Position numbers and translations under genes: made by a program. From Glycomyces albidus (GTDB lineage Bacteria > Actinomycetota > Actinomycetes > Mycobacteriales > Micromonosporaceae), in the NCBI RefSeq assembly GCF_009451885.1, contig NZ_WIAO01000012.1, forward strand, positions 1-64,000: a stretch of DNA of 64,000 nt. The letters are read 5' to 3'. Under the pieces are notes generated by a model. It worked only from the letters and a program-made list of their open reading frames with translations. It was not told where the DNA came from and did not search any database. Shown here piece by piece: positions 50,594-57,268 of this stretch. How positions within the stretch are numbered: position 1 is the stretch's first letter; the number at the start of each line of letters is the position of its first letter.

Positions 50594-51510
50594 GCGCGAC
50601 CCTCGCCCCGAGGGCGGTGGTGGTCAGCCGCCGCAGCGAACTCGATGAACTGCTCGCCCGGCACGGCACCCGCGCGGCGGCCGACCACTTCCTGCGGCAG
50701 CGCGGCCGCGACCTCGACGAGGTCACCGCCCGCCACGACGCGCTCCAGCACGCGCTCACCACAGTGGACGCGGCCATCCCCGCGGACTGGCGCCGCGGCC
50801 GCGTCGACCGCGCGGACCTGCCGAGGTTCCTGTTCGCCCCGGAGGACGTCGTCATCGCCGTCGGCCAGGACGGCCTCGTCGCCAACCTCGCCAAGTACCT
50901 CGACGGCCAGCCGGTCGTCGGCGTCGACCCCGAGCGCGGCCGCAACGCCGGCGTCCTGGTCCGCTTCAGCGCCGCCGCGGTCGGGCCGGTCCTGCGGGCC
51001 GCGGCCGCACGCACGGCGGCGCTCAAGCGCCTCACGATGGTCACCGCCCGGCTCGACGACGGCCAGGAGCTCCACGGCCTCAACGAGGTCTACGCCGGGC
51101 ACGCCTCGCACCAGTCGGCGCGGTACCGGATCGTCACCGCCGGCGGGCGCGAGGAGCGCCAGTCCTCCTCGGGCGTGGTCGTCGGCACGGGGACCGGCGC
51201 CACCGGCTGGATCCGCTCCATCGAGGCCGACCGCTCCTCGGGCGCGGGCAGGTCCCGCGAGGGCATGCCACTGCCGGACGAGCCGCACCTGTCCTGGTTC
51301 GTCCGCGAGGCGTGGGAGTCGCCGGCGACCGGGAACTCCCTGACCGCGGGAGCGCTCGGGCCGAGGGAGGCGCTGCGGCTCGTCTGCGAGAGCGAGCGGC
51401 TCGTGGTCTTCGCCGACGGGCTCGAGGCCGACCACCTCACGGTCACCTGGGGCCAGCAGGTCGTCATCGGCGTGTCCGACCGCCGCCTGCTCCTCGTCGC
51501 CCCCGGGTGA
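50590..51510 (+). CDS. NAD-kinase-like protein
   Basis: 306 residues. Three landmarks of the NAD kinase/diacylglycerol kinase fold are recognisable: the GGDG loop appears as GQDG (92-95, 'IAVGQDGLVANLA'), 'GLNEVYAGHASHQSARY' matches the 'LNE' motif (164-166), and 'SSGVVVGTGTGATGW' matches the TPTGSTAY nucleotide loop. Gly-to-Gln in GGDG may alter or abolish kinase activity. Its coupling to SPFH and to an NrtR-like regulator suggests NAD(P)-related signalling or synthesis at the membrane. A housekeeping NAD kinase would be elsewhere. Confidence 0.7.
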   Translation: MSATLAPRAVVVSRRSELDELLARHGTRAAADHFLRQRGRDLDEVTARHDALQHALTTVDAAIPADWRRGRVDRADLPRFLFAPEDVVIAVGQDGLVANLAKYLDGQPVVGVDPERGRNAGVLVRFSAAAVGPVLRAAAARTAALKRLTMVTARLDDGQELHGLNEVYAGHASHQSARYRIVTAGGREERQSSSGVVVGTGTGATGWIRSIEADRSSGAGRSREGMPLPDEPHLSWFVREAWESPATGNSLTAGALGPREALRLVCESERLVVFADGLEADHLTVTWGQQVVIGVSDRRLLLVAPG

Positions 51511-51564
51511 CCGATCGGACGCATCCCGTTACATCCCAGCGGATCGGGGCGATACCGTGGGCCG

Positions 51565-52302
51565 ATGAACCGATTCGAAGGCAAAGTCGCCGTCATCACC
51601 GGGGGAGCCAAGGGCATCGGCGCGGCGTGCGCCGCCCGCCTCGCGAGCGAGGGTGCGATCGTGTACGTCGCCGACATCGACGAGGAGGCGGGCGAGCGCA
51701 TCGTCCGAGAGACCGACGGCACCGTCTACTTCAGGCGGTGCGACGCCTCCAGCGCCGCCGACTGGGCGGTGCTCGCCGGCGGTGTCATGGACGCCTACGA
51801 GCGCGTCGACGTGCTCGTGTCCAACGCGTTCGCGAGCGTTCCCGGTGCGCCCCACGAGATCACCGAAGCCGACTGGGGCCTGACCCTGGACGTCACGCTC
51901 AAAGCCACCTACCTCGGCGTCAAGACCCTCATCGACCCGCTGCGGGCCGCGCACGGCTCGGTCGTGGCGGTCTCGTCGGTCCACGCGCACTGCTCCCGCC
52001 CGGGCTACTCCGCCTACGCCGCGGCCAAGGGCGGGCTCAGCGCGCTCATCCGGCAGCTCGCCTCCGAGTACGCCCCCGACGTCCGGTTCAACTCGGTCGC
52101 CCCCGGCCCGATCCTCACCACCGGCTGGGCCGCCTCGCCCGAGGAGGACGTCAAGCGCGTCGGCGAAGCCACCCTCATCGGCCGCATCGGCCGCCCCGAG
52201 GAGGTCGCCTCCGCCGTCGCCTACCTCGCCTCCGACGAGGCCAGCTACGTGACCGGCGCGGAACTCGCCGTCGACGGCGGAACCCTCGCCTTCAGGCCCT
52301 GA
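51565..52302 (+). CDS. Short-chain dehydrogenase/reductase (FabG-like)
   Basis: 245 residues: 'KVAVITGGAKGIGAACAARLA', Asp at the end of strand 2 ('YVADIDEEAGE') favouring NAD, 'VSNAFASVPGAP' in place of the usual NNAG, Ser in 'VAVSSVHAHCSRPG', and Tyr-Lys in 'YSAYAAAKGGLSALIRQLA'. The C terminus 'SDEASYVTGAELAVDGG' is standard. Cytosolic oxidoreductase of unknown substrate. The NAG-to-NAF change is mildly unusual. A terminator follows. Confidence 0.88.
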   Translation: MNRFEGKVAVITGGAKGIGAACAARLASEGAIVYVADIDEEAGERIVRETDGTVYFRRCDASSAADWAVLAGGVMDAYERVDVLVSNAFASVPGAPHEITEADWGLTLDVTLKATYLGVKTLIDPLRAAHGSVVAVSSVHAHCSRPGYSAYAAAKGGLSALIRQLASEYAPDVRFNSVAPGPILTTGWAASPEEDVKRVGEATLIGRIGRPEEVASAVAYLASDEASYVTGAELAVDGGTLAFRP

Positions 52303-52327
52303 ACACCTGCGGCTCGAGCGTTTCGTC

Positions 52328-52354
52328 GCGGGACCGCCGCTCCGGCGGTCCCGC
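52328..52354 (+). terminator. Terminator after the SDR gene
   Basis: A 12-bp perfect stem (52328-52339 with 52343-52354) and 3-base loop, 26 bases after the stop. The 436-bp gap up to 52738 also holds the RNHCP promoter and leader described separately, and an AT-rich patch (ATATCGATAT near 52390). Confidence 0.7.
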
Positions 52355-52487
52355 ACCTCGCCCGCTCTCCGCGCCTGACACCAGAGAGTTATATCGATAT
52401 CAAGGTATGCGCCGACTCGGCGGCCGACCCTCCGTCGCAAACCGCCCCGACCGCGCACCGGCCGCAAAGGCACCCGAGATAAATTCG

Positions 52488-52517
52488 TTGACAGGACCCG
52501 GCCGCGTTTCCTACCGT
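52488..52517 (+). promoter_or_regulatory. Promoter of the RNHCP operon
   Basis: TTGACA at 52488-52493 and TACCGT at 52512-52517, 18 bases apart, the clearest vegetative-type promoter in the window. AAATTC directly upstream of the -35 resembles the AT-rich element of WhiB7/WblC-dependent promoters, which is only a suggestion. It leaves a leader of about 215 bases before RNHCP 1. Confidence 0.55.
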
Positions 52518-52579
52518 GGTCGGGTCCGCAGCGTGCGGGCATTCGATCGGGCGCCATGCCGCCCTAGAAGGAAGTGTTG

Positions 52580-52621
52580 ATGTCCTCCCATGCGCCGAGC
52601 GCGCTTCGCAGCATCGCTTAG
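52580..52621 (+). CDS. 13-residue leader ORF upstream of RNHCP genes
   Basis: ATG 52580 is preceded by GAAGGAAG at ideal spacing and encodes MSSHAPSALRSIA, ending at TAG 52619-52621. It lies between the promoter and two hairpins. A well-placed ribosome site on so short an ORF in a long leader points to translation-coupled attenuation. No homology can be judged at this length. Confidence 0.45.
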   Translation: MSSHAPSALRSIA

Positions 52622-52636
52622 GCGACCCGACATCCC

Positions 52637-52669
52637 GCCGCACCCGAGGTGCGGCAGGCGGACGCCTGC
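52637..52669 (+). promoter_or_regulatory. Two overlapping leader hairpins before RNHCP 1
   Basis: Stem A pairs GCCGCACC (52637-52644) with 52648-52655; stem B pairs GCAGGCG (52654-52660) with CGCCTGC (52663-52669). They share two bases, so full formation of both is not possible, and a short GTTT follows. Stem A starts 15 bases after the leader-ORF stop, within reach of a stalled ribosome. Confidence 0.45.
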
Positions 52670-52738
52670 GCCCGTTTGACCGAGCCGCTCGGCCTGCTCT
52701 TGCTGTCATCGCAGTTCTTCTCCAGCAAGGAGCTCCGG

Positions 52739-53098
52739 GTGTCCAACACCAGCAACACGCTCAAGATCAACACCTTCACCTGCGCTTGGTGCGGCCTGAC
52801 CGCCACCAAGTTCACCGCCGACGGCGCCATGCGCAACCACTGCCCGTCCTGCCTGCACTCGCAGCACGTCACCGACCACGTCGAGGGCGGGCCGAGCGAG
52901 TGCGAGGGGCGGATGAGCCCGATCGCCATCGCGGTGCTCCGCACCGGCGACTGGATGCTCGTCCACCGCTGCGTGCGCTGCGACGAGCTCACCTCGAACC
53001 CGGTGTGCGCGGACGACAACCAGCTCATCCTCATGCGCATGGCGGTCCGGCCGCTCGCGCAGCCGCCGTTCCCGCTCGAAGCGCTCGGCAGTCTGTAG
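52739..53098 (+). CDS. RNHCP-domain protein 1
   Basis: 119 residues. 'FTCAWCGLTATKF', 'AMRNHCPSCLHSQHV' and 'LVHRCVRCDELTSNPVCADDN' (in part) give the paired CxxC zinc-ribbon and the RNHCP signature that names the family. It is a small cytosolic zinc-binding protein of unknown function, common in actinomycetes. GTG 52739 has AAGGAG six bases upstream; a GTG at 52649 would start inside the leader hairpin. It is followed 11 bp later by a second RNHCP gene. Confidence 0.85.
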   Translation: MSNTSNTLKINTFTCAWCGLTATKFTADGAMRNHCPSCLHSQHVTDHVEGGPSECEGRMSPIAIAVLRTGDWMLVHRCVRCDELTSNPVCADDNQLILMRMAVRPLAQPPFPLEALGSL

Positions 53099-53109
53099 GG
53101 GGTGCCGAG

Positions 53110-53532
53110 ATGCCTCGACGAACCCGACCGCGCGGGCAGGATCACCGCCGGCAGCGGCACAAGGACGTCCTGCACGAGGCCGGCGGCCACCGTGCGAACG
53201 ACTTCCGCTGCGTCAACTGCCGTCTCGACGTGTCCCTGGACGCGCCGGGAACCGCGCACCGCAACCACTGTCCGCAGTGCCTCGCCAGCCTCCACGTCGA
53301 CCACCGCATCCCCGGCGACCGCGCCTCGGAATGCCGCGGCCGCATGGAGGCGGTGGCGGTCTTCACCAAGCCCGACGGCGAGTGGATGATCGTTCACCAG
53401 TGCCTGTCCTGCGGCGAGCTCAGCTCCAACCGCATCGCGGGCGACGACAACGCGCTCGCGTTGGTGCGCTTGGCGCTCAGACCGCTCCAGGACACGGAGC
53501 GGGCGAGCCGGACGCTGATCAACCTGTCAACT
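53110..53532 (+). pseudogene. RNHCP-domain protein 2, 3' end lost to IS insertion
   Basis: From ATG 53110 a basic head leads to a complete RNHCP domain: 'FRCVNCRLDVSLD', 'TAHRNHCPQCLASLHV', 'IVHQCLSCGELSSNRIAGDDN' (in part). After 'LALRPLQDTERASRT' the similarity to RNHCP 1 stops and the IS200/IS605 element begins near 53533. The natural stop is missing, so the frame runs through the element to 55161. The domain itself looks intact, and only the tail of about 10-15 residues is displaced. The protein may still work, or be degraded because of the long run-on. Confidence 0.65.
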
Positions 53533-53533
53533 A

Positions 53534-53640
53534 CTCGGCCCTTAAGGACCGAGCTTGACACTCGTTCCTGTCGGGCGTTGTTTATGCTCTCCGCTCACGA
53601 CCGGCTGCCGTACCGGAGGCACATCCACCGGCCCCTACGC
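53534..53640 (-). ncRNA. Possible omega-RNA at the tnpB 3' end
   Basis: TnpB nucleases use a guide RNA made from the element end downstream of, and overlapping, the tnpB 3' end. Here that is the structured stretch from the tnpB stop (53635) to the hairpin at 53534-53553; the guide would come from RNHCP 2 sequence beyond it. Position and family knowledge only; no direct evidence of transcription. Confidence 0.3.
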
Positions 53641-54783
53641 GGGGACCGGGTCGGGCATGTCGACGAATACCCACGCCGTGGCCGCTCGCTTGGCGATGTT
53701 GACCGCGGCGACGACGTCGGCTGGCCCAGCGAGGCCGCACCGACGACATTGGAAACGGTCCCGGTCGGGCCGGTTGGCCCGCTCGGTGTGGCCGCAGCGG
53801 GGACACCGCTGCGAGGTATAGGCCGGGTCCACTTCCAGGTACGGCACACCGGCCCGTCTCGCCTTGTAGGCGATGAACGAGCCGAGTTGGTGGAACGGCC
53901 AGGACGACTGTCGTGCTCGCTGGTCGCGTCGAACCGTGACCCGTTCGCGGATGCCGTCGAGTTGTTCGAGGGCGAGGCCGCGACCGGTGCGTTGGGCGAC
54001 AGCAACGACGTTCTTGGAGATCTTGTGGTTGATATGAGTGGCGTGCCGCGCCTCGTGGCGCGCGCGTTTCTTCAGCAGCTGCTTGGCGCTGCGGGTGCGC
54101 TTGGCTTGGAGTTCGGCTTTCTTGCGGGCCCGCCAGCGCCGGTAGCGTTCGAGGCGGCGGCCGGAGTGGTTGTCGGCATCGGAGGTGGTGGCGAGGTTGG
54201 TGATGCCACGGTCGACGCCGATCCAGCCGACCGGCTCGAACGGTTCGGGCTCGTCGATGTCGATCGTGGCGACCAGGTACAGCTTTCCGTCGCGTTCGAC
54301 CAGGTCGGACTCGCCCTGCCGGTGCTCGGTCAACTGCTTGAGCGCGTCCGGCGAGCAGGCGAAGGGCACGTTCTTGATGCGGCCGTCGAGGGTCCAGATC
54401 GAGACGGTCTGCGCATCGTAGTTCCACGACAGGCACCGGTCGTCGAAGGTGTGGGCGGCGTCGGGGCGGAACCGGACCGGTTTCGATTCGGCTTTGCGGC
54501 GGCGTTTCGACTTCGGTGCGCCGAGGTTCCCGGCCTTGATGTTGGCCCGCAACGTGGTGTAGGCGTCGGCGACGCGTTTGATGACGTGCTGCGCGGCCTG
54601 AGCGCCGAACCCGGCGTCCTTCAACTCGCCGTAGCAGCGGGACCGCAGTTCCTTGACCGAGGCTTTCAGCCCGCAGTGGGCGAACGTATCCGCAGAGACG
54701 CGGTTCGCCGCCTCATTCGCCGCGTGCAGGGTGCGCTCGATAGCCGACGCCTGTGCGGCATCGGGCACGAGCTTGACCTGCAC
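53635..54783 (-). CDS. tnpB: TnpB RNA-guided nuclease
   Basis: 382 residues. The RuvC-like triad is present: Asp191 in 'IGVDRGITNL', Glu273 in 'LALEQLDGIRE', Asp356 in 'GPADVVAAVNIAKR'. A zinc finger is formed by Cys327/330 ('CPRCGHTER') and Cys346/349 ('CRRCG'). TnpB proteins cut DNA next to a TAM under guidance of RNA from the element end. The usual start 'KLTVQVKL' is shortened: GTG 54783 begins at 'VQVKLVP', and just upstream the frame runs into tnpA remnant sequence. The enzyme is probably near full length; its own promoter may be lost. Confidence 0.85.
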   Translation of the reverse strand: MQVKLVPDAAQASAIERTLHAANEAANRVSADTFAHCGLKASVKELRSRCYGELKDAGFGAQAAQHVIKRVADAYTTLRANIKAGNLGAPKSKRRRKAESKPVRFRPDAAHTFDDRCLSWNYDAQTVSIWTLDGRIKNVPFACSPDALKQLTEHRQGESDLVERDGKLYLVATIDIDEPEPFEPVGWIGVDRGITNLATTSDADNHSGRRLERYRRWRARKKAELQAKRTRSAKQLLKKRARHEARHATHINHKISKNVVAVAQRTGRGLALEQLDGIRERVTVRRDQRARQSSWPFHQLGSFIAYKARRAGVPYLEVDPAYTSQRCPRCGHTERANRPDRDRFQCRRCGLAGPADVVAAVNIAKRAATAWVFVDMPDPVPA

Positions 54784-54788
54784 GGTGA

Positions 54789-55067
54789 GTTTGTGCCGAC
54801 TTCGGGGCCGAGCTCAAGGAGTTCAACGGCGAGACCGACCACGTCCACCTGCTCGTCCACTACCCACCGAAGGTGGCGCTGTCGAAGCTGGTCGGCTCGC
54901 TCAAAGGCGTTTCGGCCCGCAGGCTCCGCGCCGAGTATCCCCAGCACGTGCAGCGGTACCTGTGGGGCGAGCACTTCTGGTCGCCGTCGTACTTCGCGGC
55001 CAGCTGCGGGGGCGCGCCCCTGTCGATCGTGGCCGAGTACATCAAAGGGCAGCGACGCCCCGACTAG
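54789..55067 (+). pseudogene. tnpA: tnpA (Y1 transposase) remnant, 5' end deleted
   Basis: Reading from 54789 gives 'VCADFGAELKEFNGETDHVHLLV', with the HUH motif 'HVH', then 'LKGVSARRLRAEYP', 'GEHFWSPSYFAASCGGAP' and the catalytic Tyr in 'IVAEYIKGQRRPD'. The first ~50 residues and start codon are missing; a TGA lies immediately upstream. The break is where tnpB begins, so one deletion removed the 5' ends of both genes and the space between them. Confidence 0.75.
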
Positions 55068-55097
55068 CTCGCAGTCCCGCGCCAGCGGGACTGCGAG
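55068..55097 (+). terminator. Hairpin directly after tnpA
   Basis: A 13-bp perfect stem (55068-55080 with 55085-55097) and 4-base loop start on the base after the tnpA stop. It could terminate tnpA or shield the element from outside transcription. Confidence 0.65.
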
Positions 55098-55237
55098 CAG
55101 GCAATCGCCCCGCATCCCTCCCGGTCCCGAAGGACCGGGATTCCTGCGGGAAACAAGCTGAACCGGGTCGTGGCGCCGCTCGGCGCCCCGACCCGTCCGA
55201 GCCCGACCCGTCCGTTTCCGACTACGCACGAACGAAG

Positions 55238-55269
55238 GGCCGGGAGGGGGATGTGGGCCCCTCCCGGCC
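55238..55269. terminator. Terminator of the protease gene
   Basis: A 12-bp perfect stem (55238-55249 with 55258-55269) with an 8-base loop, 22 bases past the protease stop (minus strand). Confidence 0.7.
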
Positions 55270-55291
55270 GGCTCACTGCGGCAGGGGACCG

Positions 55292-56134
55292 CTAGGCGAC
55301 GCCCCAATCGTCGAGGACGTCGTCGATGGCGCCGTTGAAGTCGGCGACCTCGGCGTACACGCCCGGGTTGCCGGGCTCGGCGCAGCCGTAGCCCCAGCTC
55401 ACGATGCCGGCGAGGATCAGTTCACCGTCCTCTTCGGCCATGATCGGACCGCCGGAGTCGCCCTGGCAGGTGTCGACCCCGCCGTTCTCCAGGTCGCCCG
55501 CGCACAGCATGGTCGCCGGGTCGACCTCACCGGGGTAGGCGGCCTGGCACTGGGCGTCGGTCACGAACGGGACCTCGACCCACTCGGCGACCGTGGGGGA
55601 CTGGCCGTTGCCGAGGTCGCCCCAGCCGGCGGTCTCGAGCACGCCGTACACGGCCGGGTCGGTGGCGAGCTCGATCGGCTGGACGTCGACCTCCTCCTCG
55701 AGCAGGAGCAGCGCCCAGTCGTTGGCGAACTCGACCGGCTCGTTCCAGTCGTGGGCGATGTGGATCTCCGCCACGTCGGCCTCGTCGAGCTCGTCCGACT
55801 CCAGGTCGACCGAGCCGGCGAGGACGGTGATGTCCACCGGGTTCTCGCCCTCGACGCAGTGCGCCGCGGTGAGCACCACGGACGGGGCGATGACCGATCC
55901 GCCGCAGAAGTGCTCCGCGGCGGGCTCGCCGGGCAGCTCGTAGCCGACGCTGACGAGCCAGGGGTACTGGCCTTCGGCGGCGGGCTGCCCGCCGACGATC
56001 TGGGCCTCGAAGTCGCCGCCGGTCGACGGCTCCTCCGCGTACGAGGGGACGCCGCCGAGGCCGAATACGGCGGCGCCGAGACCCGCGGCGACGCCGGCGC
56101 CGAGGCGGATCAGATGCTTCCTCTTGATCTCCAA
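55292..56134 (-). CDS. Secreted trypsin-like serine protease (S1 family)
   Basis: 280 residues: a signal peptide ending near 'GVPSYAEEP', a short propeptide, and activation at 'QIVGGQPAAEGQYPW'. The catalytic triad is His92 in 'LTAAHC', Asp139 in 'NDWALL' and Ser227 in 'CQGDSGGP'. Asp221, six residues before the serine, gives trypsin-like specificity for Lys/Arg. Cysteines at 77/93, 196/211 and 223/251 fit the usual disulfides. TTG 56134 has AAAGGA six bases upstream. The mature domain is very acidic for this family. Single gene, probably an extracellular nutritional or developmental protease. Confidence 0.92.
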   Translation of the reverse strand: MEIKRKHLIRLGAGVAAGLGAAVFGLGGVPSYAEEPSTGGDFEAQIVGGQPAAEGQYPWLVSVGYELPGEPAAEHFCGGSVIAPSVVLTAAHCVEGENPVDITVLAGSVDLESDELDEADVAEIHIAHDWNEPVEFANDWALLLLEEEVDVQPIELATDPAVYGVLETAGWGDLGNGQSPTVAEWVEVPFVTDAQCQAAYPGEVDPATMLCAGDLENGGVDTCQGDSGGPIMAEEDGELILAGIVSWGYGCAEPGNPGVYAEVADFNGAIDDVLDDWGVA

Positions 56135-56285
56135 CTGTGATCCTTTCGGGGTGGATGCGAGGGTCAGGGCGTTTGCCCTTCCCCGTCGGAAAGTAGCCGG
56201 TACCTCCCGGGACCCCTCCCGGACCGCAGGTCGCGCCTGGCGAGCCGATCGCGAGGGGCGCAAGGCGATCGGTGAGAATCGGGTC

Positions 56286-57095
56286 ATGAACGATCCACTC
56301 GCAGCGGTCCTGACCCGGGTCGGCCTCGCCGCCGATCTGCGCCGCCTCGGCCTCGACGACGGCGACGCGGTCATGGTCCACGCCGCGTTCAGCCGCGTAG
56401 GGCCGGTGCTCGGCGGCCCCGACGCGCTGGTCGACGCGGTCTTCGACGTGATCGGCCCGGGCGGGACGATCCTGAGCTACCAGGACTGGGAGCTGGGCGT
56501 CGACGTGTGGGACGAGGACGGCCGCGTGCCCGACCGGTTCCGCGAGCACGTGCCGCCCTACGATCCGGCGACGGCCCGCCCGGCCCGCGACCACGGGATC
56601 CTCGCGGCCGCGATCGGCACCCGACCCGGCGTGCGCCGCAGCGGCAACCCGGGCGCCTCGGTCGCGGCCGTCGGCGCCCGGGCCGAGGCGTTCACCGCCG
56701 ACCACCCGCTCGACTTCGGCTACGGCGAGAACTCGCCGTTCGCGCGCCTGGTCGCCGCGGGCGGGCGCGTGCTCATGGTGGGCGCGCCCCTGGACACGAT
56801 GACGATCCTGCACCACGCCGAGCACCTCGCCGATCTGCCCGGCAAGCGCCGCATCACCATCGAGTACCCGTTCGCGACCCCGGACGGCGCCGAGTGGCGG
56901 ACCGTCGAGGAGTACGACACGAGCGAACCGGTCGTCGCCGGCCCGCCCGAGGACTACTTCAGGCTCATCGTCGAGGACTTCCTCGCGACCGGTCGCGGGC
57001 GCCGGGGCGAGGTCGGGAACGCCGACAGCGTCCTGGTCGGCGCGGCCGACATCGTCGCGTTCGCCGTCGCCTGGCTCGAGGAGCGGTACGGCTAG
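56286..57095 (+). CDS. AAC(3)-family N-acetyltransferase
   Basis: 269 residues. 'DAVMVHAAFSRVGPVLGGPDALVDAV' (in part), 'SYQDWELGVDVW', 'YGENSPFARLVAAGGRVLMVGAPLDTMTILHHAEHLA' (in part) fit the aminoglycoside N3'-acetyltransferase (antibiotic_NAT) family, including the His pair near the active site. Members acetylate the 3-amino group of 2-deoxystreptamine drugs; many chromosomal actinomycete copies act on other amines. Whether this one confers resistance cannot be told from sequence. It stands alone. The 173 bp that follow hold no feature I can support. Confidence 0.85.
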   Translation: MNDPLAAVLTRVGLAADLRRLGLDDGDAVMVHAAFSRVGPVLGGPDALVDAVFDVIGPGGTILSYQDWELGVDVWDEDGRVPDRFREHVPPYDPATARPARDHGILAAAIGTRPGVRRSGNPGASVAAVGARAEAFTADHPLDFGYGENSPFARLVAAGGRVLMVGAPLDTMTILHHAEHLADLPGKRRITIEYPFATPDGAEWRTVEEYDTSEPVVAGPPEDYFRLIVEDFLATGRGRRGEVGNADSVLVGAADIVAFAVAWLEERYG

Positions 57096-57268
57096 GGCCT
57101 GCCCTCTGCCGAGGCGGTACCCGACCCGTTCGCTCGCAAGGCGGACGGGTGTTCAGGCGACGGGGCCGACAACGCGGCGAGCGGGCAAACGGGCGGACAC
57201 CGCTCTGATTCACGCTCAAGGGTGGTCCGCACCGGGGCCCTCATGCTCGCCGCCGTCGAGGCCGCCCG

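Larger units (their letters stand above)
53534..55140 (-). mobile_element. IS200/IS605-family element, internally deleted
   Basis: The element carries tnpB (minus strand) and a 5'-truncated tnpA (plus strand) meeting head to head. Subterminal hairpins mark the ends: an imperfect CTCGG...CCGAG palindrome at 53534-53553 on the tnpB 3' side, and a 9-bp stem at 55119-55140 beyond tnpA. IS605 elements have no terminal inverted repeats, so exact ends are uncertain. The element inserted in the 3' end of RNHCP 2. It cannot move by itself because the Y1 transposase has lost its N-terminal part. Confidence 0.7.

Noticed and set aside
53110-55161. A 683-residue RNHCP fusion protein as a designed gene
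   Set aside because: The tail is antisense to TnpB and begins at the IS boundary, so the length comes from loss of the stop codon.
56286-57095. A mobile antibiotic-resistance cassette
   Set aside because: The AAC(3)-like gene has the same base composition as its surroundings and no integron, IS or plasmid feature next to it; probably chromosomal.
57200-57262. Short frame ending VVRTGALMLAAVEAAR before the beta-galactosidase stop
   Set aside because: It could be the tail of a lost gene, but 16 residues cannot support a family.
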